Positions 10,394 through 21,818 of a stretch of 64,000 nt of DNA are shown piece after piece. Under the pieces are notes generated by a model. The model worked only from the letters and a program-made list of their open reading frames with translations. It ran no database searches and was not told the origin of the DNA. Position numbers and translations under genes: made by a program. Location: contig NC_065543.1 of the NCBI RefSeq assembly GCF_932294415.1, forward strand, positions 28,725,530 to 28,789,529. Direction: 5' to 3'. Within the stretch, counting starts at the first letter, position 1. The number at the start of each line of letters is the position of its first letter. This DNA is from Quercus robur (lineage: Eukaryota; Streptophyta; Magnoliopsida; Fagales; Fagaceae).

Positions 10394-12722
10394 ATGGAGT
10401 TAGCTCTACCAAAGACGGTTAAGAAGGTACAGAGCCTGAATGGAAAGGTAGCTGCATTAATCAGGTTCGTCTCAATAGTAACGGATAAATGCCTACCTTT
10501 CTTTCGCACGTTGAGGAAGTCGTTTGAATGGACGACTGAGTGCCAGCAAGTGGTTGAAAACTTGAAGGCATATCTTTCTTCTCCGCCATTACTAAGCCCA
10601 TCTAAGACAAGGGAAAAATTGTTCCTATACGTTGTCGTCTCCCCAACTACTGTCAGTGTGGCTTTGGTCAGAGAAGAGGATGGGGTGCAGAAGCCTGTAT
10701 ACTTCACAAGCCGAGCACTTCGAGGAGTGGAAGAGCGGTACCCTCAGATGGAAAAGCTCACTTTCGCGTTAGTAACTGTAGCGCGAATGCTCAAGCCATA
10801 TTTCCAGGCGCACACTATGATTGTCCTGATAGATAAGCCCCTATGTAGAGATATGTGTTGCCCTGAAGCTGTAGGACGGATGGCATTATGGGTAGTCGAG
10901 TTGAGTGAATTTCACATACAGTATCGACTGTGTACGGCTATGAAGGGGCAAGTAGTATCTGATTTCATTGTGGAATTCATCCTCGTAGAAGGCCAGAGGG
11001 CAGAAGAGATCCCACAATGGAGCATCCACACAGATGGATGGCCCAATAAGCAACTAGGCGGAGTTGGTATGGTACTTCATAGCCCGGAAGGAGATAAGAT
11101 CGAATGCATGGTCCATTTGGACTTCCTTATGACCAATAATGAAGTAAAGTACGAAGCCTTGATAGTAGGGCTAGACCTCGCCAAGGCGGCAGGAGTTGAA
11201 AATTTGGTTGTATATTGTGATTTCCAAGTAGTAACCAGTCAGGTTAATGGCGACTATGAATGCAAGAATGAACGGATGAAGAAGTACCTTAAGCAGGTGA
11301 AGGATCGAATTAAAAGCCTCCGAGTAAAATTTGTTCAAATCCCAAGGGAGGAGAACGAGCACGCTGACCGACTTGCTAAAGCTGCTTCAGCAAAACACAT
11401 GCTCATCCCCAATCAGGTATTGTCCTTCGTTCAAATCTCATCATTAATAGACGATATCAGTGCACAGGAGATAGGTCCTAAGAATTATTGGACGACACCA
11501 ATAGCCTCCTACTTGAGGGATGGCGTGCTACTAGACGATAAGGAGGCTGCAAGAAAGTTGAAGGTTCAAGCAGCTCGCTTCATTTTGATAAAAGACATTC
11601 TATATAGGAGGGACTTCTCTCGACCGTACCTAAGGTGCCTCGTCCCTAAGGAGGCAGACTATGTCATGAGAGAAGTCCAAGAAGAAGTCTGTGGAAATCA
11701 CTCTAGATCATGATCGTTGGTGCATAAATTAATCCGGGCAGAATACTACTGGCCAACCATGCAAAAGGATGCCTATGCATATGTCAAAGCTTGTGACAAG
11801 TGTTAGAGATTTGGCAACCTCATCAGGCAACCGACAGAAGAGCTCACCCCAATGACGGCCCCTTGCCGTTCGCTCAATAGGGGTTGGATATCATGGGCCC
11901 TTTCCCAACGGCAGTTAGACAGTTGAAGTTCCTAGTAGTCAATATAGACTACTTCACCAAGTGGGTGGAAGCAGAAGCCCTAGCCACCATCACTTAAAAG
12001 AATGTGAGAAGTTTTGTATGGAAGAACATCATTTGTAGGTATAGTATACCTAGGGGTGGTGGTCTCGGACAACGGGAAGCAGTTGGACAATGACGTATTT
12101 AGAGACTTCTGCTCATAGCTAAGGATCAAGAATCACTACTCATCGCCCGCTCACCCTCAATCTATTGGATAAGTTGAGGTCACGAATCGATCCTTGCACA
12201 AAATCATCAAGACTCGGCTTGAGGGGGTGAAGGGTATATGGTCGGATGAACTACCAAGTGTTTTATGGGCATACAGGATGGTGGCAAGAACGCATACAGG
12301 AGAGACATCGTTTCGACTAGCATACGGAAGTGAGGCAGTCATCCCGACTGAAGTAGGACTTACAAGCTACAGAGTAGTAAACCACAACGAGGGCAAGAAT
12401 GACGAAGCTATGCGCCTGCAGCTTGATTTGGTGGACGAAGTCAGAGCAACGACTAAGCAAAGGTTAGCACGGTACTAGAACCTCATGGCCAAGCATTACA
12501 ACTCCAAAGTTAGACCCAAGGACTTCCGGACTGGAGATCTTGTCTTGAGAAAGGTAACAGGTGCCACAAAGGACGCCTTCTAGGGAAAACTAGGGCCTAA
12601 CTGGGAAGGGCCATATAGAATTGCATCATGGCATAGGAAGGGAACATACCACTTGGAGACATTGGACGGGCAAAAGCTGCATCACCCATGGAACACAGAG
12701 CACCTGAAGAAATACTACCATT
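10394..12722 (+). pseudogene. RNase H, second RNase H and integrase of element A (broken)
   Basis: 10394-11713 is a 439-residue open frame: RT-associated RNase H (KPVYFTSRALRGVEERY), then an archaeal-type RNase H (Asp replaced by Gly-Trp context near HTDG, Glu in NNEVKYEA, Asp missing its usual Ser neighbour in YCDF, Asp in ENEHADRLAKAA). It ends in the integrase zinc finger. Integrase continues with breaks to 12722; the conserved segment 12194-12478 covers the part after the DDE Glu. A GPNWEGPYR module is near 12597. Confidence 0.85.
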
Positions 12723-12899
12723 AGGCGACAACATGAACAATAATATAATACTTCATTTCCAGTTTATTGCTTTCTAGTTAAGATTTTATTATTCATAGTT
12801 TCTTTTAAGCCCAAAGGATAGGTTTTTTAAGAACAATTTTTACACGCATGTTTACTATACAATAAGAGGAGTTATTCAGAAATATTGTGTATGATATCT

Positions 12900-13900
12900 A
12901 CACGTCTACATATTCATTAAAAATCTTAAAGGGATGGATTCATCCCAATGGGATGATTTGGAAAAAGTCCACGTAATGGATGGGCTCATCCCATAAAGGA
13001 TGATCTCAAGTTGTTTATAGCCTACGTAATAGACGGGCTCGTCCCAAAAGTGGACGGGTTCAACAACAAATTAAAATCAAGTCCATAATAGGACAGGTTC
13101 ATCTAAGAGGATAATCAGAAAAGTATGAGGTCCATATAGTGGACGGATTCAAGTCCACAAAGTGGACGAGTTTCATCCTCAAAGGATGACTAATGAATAA
13201 GTCCATGAAGTGAACGATTTCAAGTTATGGATGGCTATTATGTCCATAAAGTGGATGGATTCAAGTCCACAAAAGTGGACAAGTGTCATCCTCAAAGGAT
13301 GACTAATGATAAGCCTGTCAAGTGAACAAATTAAAGTTATGGATGGCTATTATGTCCATAAAGTGGATGGATTCAAGTCCACAAAAGTGGATGGGTGTCA
13401 TCCTCAAAGGATGACTAATGATAAACCTGTCAAGTGAACAAATTAAAGTCATGGATAGCTATTATAAGTCCATAAAGTGGACAGATTCAAATCCACAAAA
13501 GTGGAAGGGTTTCATCCTCAAAGGATGACTAAAGACAAGCCTGTCAAGTGGACAGATTCAAGTTATCAAGTCCACAAAGTGAACGGGCCTCATCCCTAGA
13601 GGATGGCCAATGGTAAGTCCATAAAATGGATGGGTTCAACCACGAGTTAAAATCACAAGTCCATAAGAGGATGGGTTCATCAATCCATAAAAGTGGACAG
13701 GTTCAACTTGAAGTCCATAAAGTGGACGGACTTATCTTGAAAGAACATTTGATAAGTCCATATAGCGGATGGATCATCCCAAGGGGATGACTTAAACCTG
13801 TCGGGCTCAAAATTTTTTGCTTAAACTTACAAGGTAGACGAATTGGTCCTAAAGGATGAGTTATATTTATATAACCCTAAACTAAACAGATTCATCTACA
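12900..13900. repeat. Stem-loop array of element A
   Basis: About 1 kb built from short imperfect palindromes: GTCCATAAAGTGGAC, GTCCACAAAGTGGAC and CATCCTCAAAGGATG, usually followed by GGATTCAA or ACTAATGA. Each is a 5-6-bp stem with a 3-5-nt loop. A longer unit of about 120 bp (GATGACTAATGATAAGCCTG..) recurs two or three times around 13180-13560. No coding capacity. The same type of array lies at the same place in element B. Confidence 0.85.
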
Positions 13901-14086
13901 AGAAATAAAAGTAGATGGATAATTTAAAGTAAGTAATCATTATATTACAAAAGCCCAAAAAGGGAGAAGTCTGGATACAAAAAGCAACGGTTAAATTAAA
14001 CATAAACTGTTCTTCAAAATCTTTACATTTTAGCCAAAAAAAAAAAAAAAAAAACTACTGCTGAACGGGAGCGTCCTCATCTTTCT

Positions 14087-16277
14087 TTACAACTTGAACC
14101 TCATCACATTGACAGGCACTGTCCTCGACGAGTTTGATTTGGCTTTCAACTGGAGTAGTCTCTCCGTCATCACGAGGGTCTCAATGAAGGCATCATCAGT
14201 GAATAATTTATCCGTGCTCTCGGAGTGGACGGGCTGAATTGAGGTCTGGACCGAAGCGTTAATTGATACATGCGACAGGTCTAGGTTTGGAAAAGAAGCT
14301 TTGACTTGGCGGAGACAGTCATCAAAGCCATCGGCATAAATGCCTCCGAGCTCTATCAGGTAGGTGTCGGAGTCACGGTACTCCCGTGTCACGTCTTCCT
14401 TCACCTGACAGAGTCGATCCTTAGCATCATTGATCTCTTTTTCCTTATTCTCAAGGACCTGCCTTAGCATCTTCATCTACTTCTCCGATTCAACTCTAAC
14501 TTGCTCGGATAAAGCAAGCTTTTCTCCTGGACCGTCTTCTAGGCCTTTAACTCAGCCAGCTCATCCTCTATCGACCTCGCCTTCGCCTTAATACCGTCCA
14601 ACGTCGTCTTATGGTTCAGGCAACGACCCATCAATCCCTTCATCATTAGCATCGCCTATAAGTAAAAGAGGGGTTAGTAACTAGGCAGGTTAAAGGGAAG
14701 AAAAAGAGAAAGTGGATGGACACAATTACTTGTGCAATGTTAAAAAGCCCCGTCTCCCCCATGGCTTTAGTTACGTGGTTACTCAAGTCCTCATAGTTGT
14801 TAGTTGTGATCATGGACTAGAGTTGCTCCAACGCATACATAGAATCCTCATAAAGGAGGAAGGGTGGTTTTTCAGTAACGGGGACAGGGCCCGTCATGAG
14901 TCCCTTGCCCCTTCCTTGACCAATTGGAATGACCGTCTTCTTAGTCTCGGCCTTTAACCCCACAATGGACTCGGGAACAACTTTTGGCTTTTTTGGAAGA
15001 TGGTTAGTCTTCTTTGACAATTTCCTCTTGGCGAATGAGTTGGCTTAACCCGTCCCCTTGGGGGGTTGACTCCCCTGTTGGTTTTTCTTCGCAGCAGCTT
15101 GCTGCTTAATATAGGCCCTTCTCTTGTTGTCTTCCATTTCTGCACAAAGGTGGACGAATACTAGGAGTTAGATAATGTAAAAACAAAGAAAAGAAACTAA
15201 AGTATAGGCGACGGACTTACGATGACGAACTTGACGGTCGTATCGTCAGGTAGCTTTTGTGGGTCCTGGTTCATCACAATACCAAAAGAGAGTATCTAAG
15301 TTGACTAACTTAGCCCACGTCCTCTCTGACAGCTCGGTTTTGTTAAAAAAATTTTCCAAAAAGCTCCACTGCTTAAGGGAGACTTGTGGACGGTCTCGGG
15401 CTGCAAAAGGAGATGGTTAAAGTAGTGAGTAAATTAACACAATTAAAAACTTAAACACAGACAGATGCATACCAATTGAGGGCATTATACCCCATGTCTT
15501 GTTGATGGGCATGAACTCTTGGTCACAAAGGTGACACATCCACTCGTCATCTTCTATGAAAAAATAGCGACTCTTCCAATTTCTGTTAGAGTCGGGGGTG
15601 TCACACATGAGCCTTAGCAATGGGCTCTTGGGCACAAAACTGTACATACCCTTGGACTGAACGATCTTAGTCGGACGGTAATAGTGAAAATATTCTTCCA
15701 CCGTCAACCTACGTGCCCCTTTGGACACGGCCCCATACAAGACCTCTACACCAAGGAAAACTCTTCAGGCATTTGGGGCGATTTGGGTGACGGTCAACCC
15801 TAAGTACTGAAGGAGGCGATGGTGGAGGGCGCTCAGGGGGAATCTAAGCCTTGCTTTCAGCATTTTCTCATAGACTTTGATGCCTTCTACGCTCTTGTAG
15901 TAACACTTCTCTGATTTGTAGGGTAGACAGAGGGGTATGTGGTCGGGTATCTGGTACTTCTCCATAAGCATTTTGAAGTGTGACTCTTTGATGGTAGAAA
16001 TGAAGTTGTTTACCGTCCATAAGGGAAGTATTATAAACTCCCTAAATCCGCCAGGACTTATGACAGATTGGGTTGGGGGTTTAGCACCAATTAGGCCATC
16101 AATAGAATCACCCTTTGACCTATCCATGTCCAAATCCTCATCCCTTGTGGAAGGTGAGGTGGCCGACAAATTCCTTTCTTCACTTGAGGTGCCAGGGTCG
16201 TTCTGACCTGACGGGAATACCTCATCGTAGCCCGCCCCCTCGTGGACACACGATTGGTTACTTGACGCACTAGACAT
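14087..16277 (-). pseudogene. Antisense spliced gene of element A (broken)
   Basis: Opposite in strand to gag-pol. The start ATG is at 16277. Exon 1 (16277-15473) starts MSSASSNQS and includes a 'GLRFPLS..LLQYLGLTVTQI' type core of the 'putative gypsy type transposon' family (Pfam Transposase_28, from memory). A TGA at 15765-15767 replaces a Trp codon present in element B. Donor GTATGC is at 15472. Later exons begin near 15400 (CCCGAGACC), 15140 and 14660 and end near 14087, with acceptors and donors at the same places as in element B. The 3' exon encodes a charged, probably coiled-coil stretch (VLENKEKEINDAKDRLCQV). Confidence 0.75.
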
Positions 16278-16284
16278 TTGTCAC

Positions 16285-16392
16285 CTACATGTGACGGGTA
16301 AACCCTAAGACATTGATGGATCTACATAGACGACGGGTGTGCAGAGTCAAAAAAATTACAATAGAATTTAACAGAAGGTAAAGAATACTTAC
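16285..16392 (-). other. 5'-UTR intron of the antisense gene in element A
   Basis: Minus-strand donor GTAAGTATT at 16392 and acceptor CATGTAG at 16285-16286, eight bases before the ATG. An intron of similar size sits at the same place in element B. Confidence 0.6.
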
Positions 16393-16531
16393 TAGTTGAA
16401 GATGAGCAGCAGGAAAGGTGTAGATGATGGATGCACCAAGTAGACGGTATGATGGTTTAACAAAGTAGACGGTAGTGCTCTGATTATGAATTCACCGTGG
16501 AAAGTGAAAAATGAGAAGTAAGAAAGCAGGT

Positions 16532-16539
16532 TTATATAG
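16532..16539 (-). promoter_or_regulatory. TATA box for the antisense gene of element A
   Basis: Minus-strand CTATATAAACC, about 255 bp upstream of the antisense ATG. Element B has CTATATATATAAGG at the equivalent place. Inferred promoter. Confidence 0.55.
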
Positions 16540-16733
16540 AGGGAATGGTATGGAAGAAGAAGGGACGCTTCGTTCCAAGAGATTGGCCACTAAGGGAATG
16601 ACAAGTACCCCTACGACATTAATGACCCTAGGCCAACCTATCAATCTATGTGCATTTCTCAAGAGATAAGTCAAACCGTCACTCCACGGGTCTGTCCAAG
16701 GGAGGTGACGGACTCATGGAATGAGGGGGCAAC

Positions 16734-17248
16734 TGAAGAGTACAAAATTAGGGATGATGGATCTAGACCTGACGACACTAGATTATGGACGGTTAGCATT
16801 TCTACATGGATGGATCCAAGATTCACGGACATGAGGTGGATGGATCCCAAGGCCACGTGGCATCCACATGATTTAAGTGGCCTCCAAGGAATCCTAAATA
16901 GAGACAACTTGCATCTCATGATTAACCCTAGTTAATTGAATCCCAACGTGAGAAGGATCCCGTAATATATGCTCATTTATGTTGATCTTTTCCCGTAAGG
17001 AAACACCTTCTGATGCAAGAAACGGAGGCCGATTCTACACTACTATGACCCTTAGAAAATAAGGTACGCATAATTCACCACAGCTTTGGCACTCTACAGT
17101 TGTGAAGAGTTCTCTAACTTAACTTTCAGAGGGTCTTTGGCCGGTGCTACACCAATACTCTCCTAAGGTCTTCTTGTTCTGTGTTGTGCAAGTGTTGTCT
17201 TGAGTACATGAGGATTGTGTGACTTACTGATGATTTTCGGCATCATCA
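16734..17248 (+). repeat. 3' LTR of element A
   Basis: 515 bp, TGAAGAGT..ATCATCA, preceded by the purine tract ATGAGGGGGC (16721-16730). Compared with the 5' LTR it has lost the segment containing the TATA box (CTACTATGACCC instead of CTACTATAAAAACCC..). Many differences are C-to-T or G-to-A. Confidence 0.9.
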
Positions 17249-17271
17249 ATGGCCAGTGGCGGCGCCATGTA

Positions 17272-17305
17272 CAGGTCAGGGTGTTCCCAGGAACACCCTG
17301 ACCTG
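17272..17305. repeat. Perfect 16-bp palindromic hairpin at hAT left end
   Basis: CAGGTCAGGGTGTTCC at 17272-17287 is followed by CA and the exact reverse complement at 17290-17305. The motif GGAACACCCT recurs at about 17352 and 17388, as expected of subterminal transposase-binding repeats. Confidence 0.8.
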
Positions 17306-17319
17306 AAAAAAATTACTAA

Positions 17320-19058
17320 AAAAAAAATATATATATATATATATATATTTAAGCTAAATTAGGAACACCCTCAACACAAAATTAGGAACACCCTCAGATT
17401 AAAAAAAAAATTTATCTGTTCAACTTTCAAGCAAAAAAAAAAAAAAAAACCCAAAAAAAAAAAATGAACTAAAATCTGAAAAAAAAAAAAAAAAAAAAAG
17501 TTTGTAACAGAGCCAAGCCAAAATTTATCTATTCAACTTTCAAGCAAAAAAAAGCCCAAAAAAAAATTGAACTAAAATCTGAAAAAAAAAAAAAAAAAAA
17601 AATTGAAACAGAACCAAGCCACGACGAGCCCAATAGAGCAAACCGACCCACAGATTCTCAAAAAAAAAAAAAAAAAAAAAAAAAAAACAACAACACAGAA
17701 TCAGACATCAAACTTACCCACCGTACCCCCGGTCACGTCGCTGCAGAAAAAACCAATCCCCAATACACGACACAGTCTATACAATATAGAGCAAAAAGCA
17801 AACCAAACCAAAAGAAATACTGTTTTTATCAAAAAAAAAAAAAACCCAATATAGAGCCTCTGTACCAAAACAGCAAAATCAAACCAAAAAACCCCAATAC
17901 TCGCTCCTCGGTCGCCGTAGCTCGCTCCTCGTCGTCATCGTCGTAGCTCGCGCCTCGTTGTCGTCGCCGTAGCTCGCCCCTCATTGTAGATCGTAGACCG
18001 TAGATCGCAATCGCAGTCGCCAGTCGCAGATCGCTCTGCTCAGTGCTAGCAGATCGCAGATCGTAGTCGCAGTGGTCGTCGCCGTAGCTCAATGCTAGTA
18101 GATCGCAGATCCCTCCGGACCGGCGGACCCTCCCTGAGCTTCAGCTCCCTCAAGGTATTTCTAATTTCTCTCTCTTTTTCTCTCTCTGTTTCTCTGCCTC
18201 TTTCTCTTTTTCTCACTGAGTGTGATTTTCTAAAATAATAAGCGTCTCTCTCTCTTTGGTCTTTATTTAAATTAACTCAGTAACTCTCTCTCTCTCTCTG
18301 ATTGGCTATTTGGCTGGCCGAATGAATCACTCCTCTCTCTGATTGGCTGGCCGAATGGATCATTGTTTGTCTTTATTTATATTTTGCTTTTTCCTGTTCT
18401 GCCTTTTTGAATTTGGCTTTAGTGTTTATTTTATCCGTTGGTGCTGTGTTGGTCAGTGTGTGTTCTGTGTTGGCGTGATATTAATTGTCCTTTAGTGAAT
18501 ATTGTGATTTGTGAATCTTGCGAAATTTTCTGATTGGCAGGCAATTGTGATTGGGCATCAGGCAATAAGGCTTAAGCTTGTCCATTGAGTGGGGTGGGGG
18601 ATAGATGGGCTGATGGGCACATCACACATGGGGCCGGGAGCACAATAATTAAAGCAATGTAATATGTTGTACATGACACTGTTTTAATTATTGTGCTGCA
18701 TATGAAATGTGTAAGGTTAGGTTTTTTTAGTGTAATGTGTACAAGGGGCTAAATAATATAATAAATTAAAGTAGTATAATTAATGACAAACAAATTAAAG
18801 TAATATAGTTTATTGTTACGCTAAATAACAATAATTAAACCTGTATAATTAACCAATACATTATAAAAGACAAATAAATTAAATTATGTTAGGCTAAATA
18901 ATAATTAATAATTTTATAATTAATGAAATAATAATATAACAAATTATAGTTTATAAAAGACAAACAAATTAATCAAGCAACTAAACAACAATAATTAATA
19001 ATTTTATTAATATTTCAAATGAACTTATAGTTTATTGTTTATTCTTTTGCTAGAATTA
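17320..19058 (+). other. hAT 5' non-coding region
   Basis: Contains an AT microsatellite, several long A runs (17400-17690) and a GC-rich stretch at about 17890-18115 made of CGTAGCTCGC and AGATCGCAGATCG units. A likely 5'-UTR donor (CTCAAGGTATTT, about 18150) follows, with an acceptor (GATTGGCAGGCAATT, about 18540). An AT-rich segment then runs to the transposase start. No coding sequence recognised. Confidence 0.5.
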
Positions 19059-21411
19059 TGGACAAATATTTGATAAGAAAACCACGTACCCAAGATTCAT
19101 CTCTTGTGCAAGATTCATCTTCATCTTCTAAGTGAATTCGTGTTGACTTTAACTTAGAAAATCTTCCTTCAAATCCTGGGCTACGACAAAAGATATCATC
19201 TTATCATCCTAATAATCATGATGAAATAAGAAGACATTATTTAACAAAAGGCCCTTGTCAACCTATTCTTCATGAGTTCCTTGCATCATATTTTTCTGAA
19301 AAGCCCCGTCGATTTAGATCTGACTGGTATATAGGTAGAAAGTGGTTGGAATATAGTATTGAGAAGGATGCGGCATTTTGTTTTTATTGCTACCTATTTG
19401 GGCGGCAAGATGTTGGTAAGCAAGGAGGAGGTGATACTTTTGTAACGAAGGGATTCAAACTTTGGAATCAAGTTGCGAAGTTAGAGTCCCATGTTGGAGG
19501 AGTTAATAGTGCTCATAGCCAAGCTGTCAAGAAGGGTGAAGATCTACTGAAGGAAAAGCAACACATTCAAAGTGTTTTGGTTAAACAATCAAATAAAGAT
19601 AAACATGATTATCGGGTTCAATTAAATGCAATAGTTGATTGCATAAGATTCCTTTTATGCCGGGGATTAGCTTTTCGTGGTCACGATGAATCTCAAGGTT
19701 CAAGTGATAAATGAAATTTTCTTGAGCTTGTATAATTTTTGGGGGATCACAATGAATCTATCAATGAAGTGTTGCAAACAGCTCTGAAAAATTGCAAGCT
19801 TACTCACCCGGATATTCAAAAAGATATTGTGAATGCAATTGCACGGGAAACATCCAAAGCCATCATCAAGGATCTTGACAATGGGTTCTTTTCAATATTA
19901 GTTGATGAGTCACGTGATATCTCAGTGAAAGAACAAATGTCCCTTGTTCTTCATTATGTGAACAAAAAAGGGATTATTATAGAGCAGTTCCTTGGTATTG
20001 TACATGTTGCAAGTACCACCGCTTTGTCACTCAAATGTGCTATTGAATGTTTACTTTGTGAACATAATTTGAGTTTGTCGAACCTACGTGGGCAAGGTTA
20101 TGACGAGGCCAGTAATATGCAAGGTGATATCAATGGTCTCAAAACTTTAATTTTGAAAGAGAATAAGTCAGCATTTTATGTCCATTGTTTTGCTCATCAA
20201 CTTCAATTGACACTTGTTGCTGTTGCTAAAAATCACATTAACATTGCTGAATTTTTTTTATGTGGTTAATAATTTAGTAACTGTTGTTGGAGGCTCTTGT
20301 AAGAGACGAGATACTCTTCGAGATGCACAATTTGCCAAAATTAAAGAAAATTTGGAGAATGGTGTACGTAGAAGTGGGCAAGGTTTGAATCAAGAGACAA
20401 ATCTTAAACGTCCTGGTGATACACGTTGGGGATCATATTATGGGACTATTTTGAACTTGATTTTAATGTTCTTTGCTGTTGTTGATGTATTTGAGATTAT
20501 TGAAGAAGATGGCCTGTCCGACTAAAAAGTTGAAGCCCGATCTATTATGAGGTCAATTCTATCTTTTGAATTTGTCTTTGCCCTACATTTGATGAAAAAT
20601 ATTTTAGGGATCACAAATGAGTTGTCAATAGCATTACAAAAAAAAAAAATCAGGATATAGTAAATGCTATTGATCTTGTTAAAGTGTCTAAGCAAAGATT
20701 GCAAGTAATGAGAGAAGATGAAGGAGAATCTTTATTGACTGAAGTATCTTCTTTTTGTACCACGCATGATATTTCTATCTTGAATATGGATGAAACATTT
20801 GTAGTTAGTGGGAGGTCACGACGTAACACTCAACAAAAGACAAATTTACATCATTATCGTGTTGAGCTATTCTACACAGTCATAGATATGCAACTTCAAG
20901 AGCTTAACAATCGTTTTTCTGAGGCAAATACCGATTTGTTACTTTGTATGGCTTGCTTAAATACAAGTAATTCATTTGTGGCTTTCGATAAGGAAAAGTT
21001 GATTCGTCTAGCTAAGTTCTATCCCTCTGATTTTCTTGGGACAGATATTTTGGCACTTGACTCTCAACTGCAGAATTACATTTTTGATATGCGCAGTAAC
21101 GACTTCTTTTTAGAACTTCAAGGAGTTAGTGAACTTGCTGAAAAGTTAGTGAGCACAAGGAAGCATGAGACTTATCCTTTAGTCTATTTGCTTGTAAAGC
21201 TAGCTTTGACCCTTCCAGTTGCTACTGCAACAGTAGAAAGAAGTTTTTCGGCAATGAAATATATAAAGAATGAACTGCGCAATCGAATGGGAGATTAGTG
21301 GATGAATGATTGTTTAATTGTGTATATTGAAAAAGATGTAGCTTGTAGCATTGATAATGAAACTATCATGCAAAGATTTCAAAATATGAAAACTCATAGA
21401 AGACAATTGTA
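19059..21411 (+). pseudogene. hAT transposase, TTF-zinc finger/DUF4371 type, broken
   Basis: Starts MDKYLIRKPR at 19059. The order of domains is TTF-type zinc finger (FCFYCYLFG and nearby, about 19290-19520), DUF4371-like core (ILVDESRDIS, GQGYDEASNM, YVHCFAHQLQL; 19739-20269) and the hAT C-terminal dimerisation region (ATVERSFSAMKYIKNELRNRM, about 21220-21290). This is the ZMYM1-like plant family, normally about 750-800 aa. Lesions are in-frame TGA near 19132, TGA at 19712-19714, a shift in the T8 run near 20255, more damage around 20525-20690 and TAG at 21296-21298. The frame resumes after the last stop (WMNDCLIVYIEKD), so these are point changes in a once-complete gene. Confidence 0.88.
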
Positions 21412-21536
21412 AATTTTATGTATTTGCGTATTTTTTTATTGTTGTTGTTATCGATATATAAAATTTTCTTTTTATTAAATTGTGTAATTTATGCTTGTTG
21501 AGGAATACCTGACAAAATTTCCTGGAGTCGCCACTG

Positions 21537-21818
21537 TTAATGGCCAATCAAGGAGATAGCACAACTGCTTGTTGCTCATTTTAGTGGTATTTATGGAGTG
21601 ATTGAGAGCTTAACAACAGAGAAAATGCTGCTGCAACTTAAGCTTGAGGTGAGAATTGCAAGCCTGAGTGAAGATCAGCAAAGATATTTAAATACAGATT
21701 TTACACCTGAGGATGTGCAAAGGCTGCAGAATGCCCTTTTCCAAATGAGCACGATAAAAGCTCTTGGACCAGATGGCGTCCCAGCTCTATGCTATAAAAT
21801 ACTATGGCATATCATGGA
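21537..21818 (+). pseudogene. L1-type LINE fragment, right half
   Basis: Continuation of the LINE split at 6920: EIAQLLVAHFSGIYG, then TDFTPEDVQRLQNALFQM, GPDGVPALCYKILWHI. These are the RT start motifs of plant L1 ORF2, here with several substitutions. Homology stops abruptly near 21818. The reading frame differs by one base from the left half, so the LINE was already decaying or has since lost a base. Confidence 0.8.

Larger units (their letters stand above)
6921..17248 (+). mobile_element. Ty3/gypsy Tat-lineage LTR retrotransposon A, degenerate
   Basis: The LTRs are at 6921-7444 and 16734-17248, with 5-bp target duplications ATGGC at 6916-6920 and 17249-17253. Order inside: PBS, gag, protease, RT, RNase H, a second archaeal-type RNase H, integrase, a stem-loop array, an antisense spliced gene and a PPT (GAGGGGGC) just before the 3' LTR. 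The dual RNase H and the antisense ORF place it in the Tat lineage. All reading frames carry several stops or shifts. The LTRs differ at roughly 40 positions by eye (about 8%), so the insertion is old. It interrupts a LINE and its right border was later hit by a hAT element. Confidence 0.93.
17254..21536 (+). mobile_element. hAT-superfamily DNA transposon, 4.28 kb
   Basis: Terminal inverted repeats CAGTGGCGGCGCCA (17254) and the complement of CAGTGGCGACTCCA (ending 21536). The 8-bp target duplications TCAATGGC (17246-17253) and TTAATGGC (21537-21544) differ at one base. Subterminal GGAACACCCT motifs recur near the left end, and GGTATTCC near the right end. It carries one transposase gene, broken by stops and shifts. 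The target site consists of the last three bases of element A's LTR plus its ATGGC duplication, so the hAT arrived after element A. Confidence 0.93.

Noticed and set aside
17603..17854. 83-codon Lys/Gln-rich frame
   Set aside because: Produced by long A runs in the hAT 5' non-coding region.
17829..18092. 87-codon Arg-rich minus-strand frame
   Set aside because: Arises from CGTAGCTCGC/AGATCGCAG minisatellite units; no family match.
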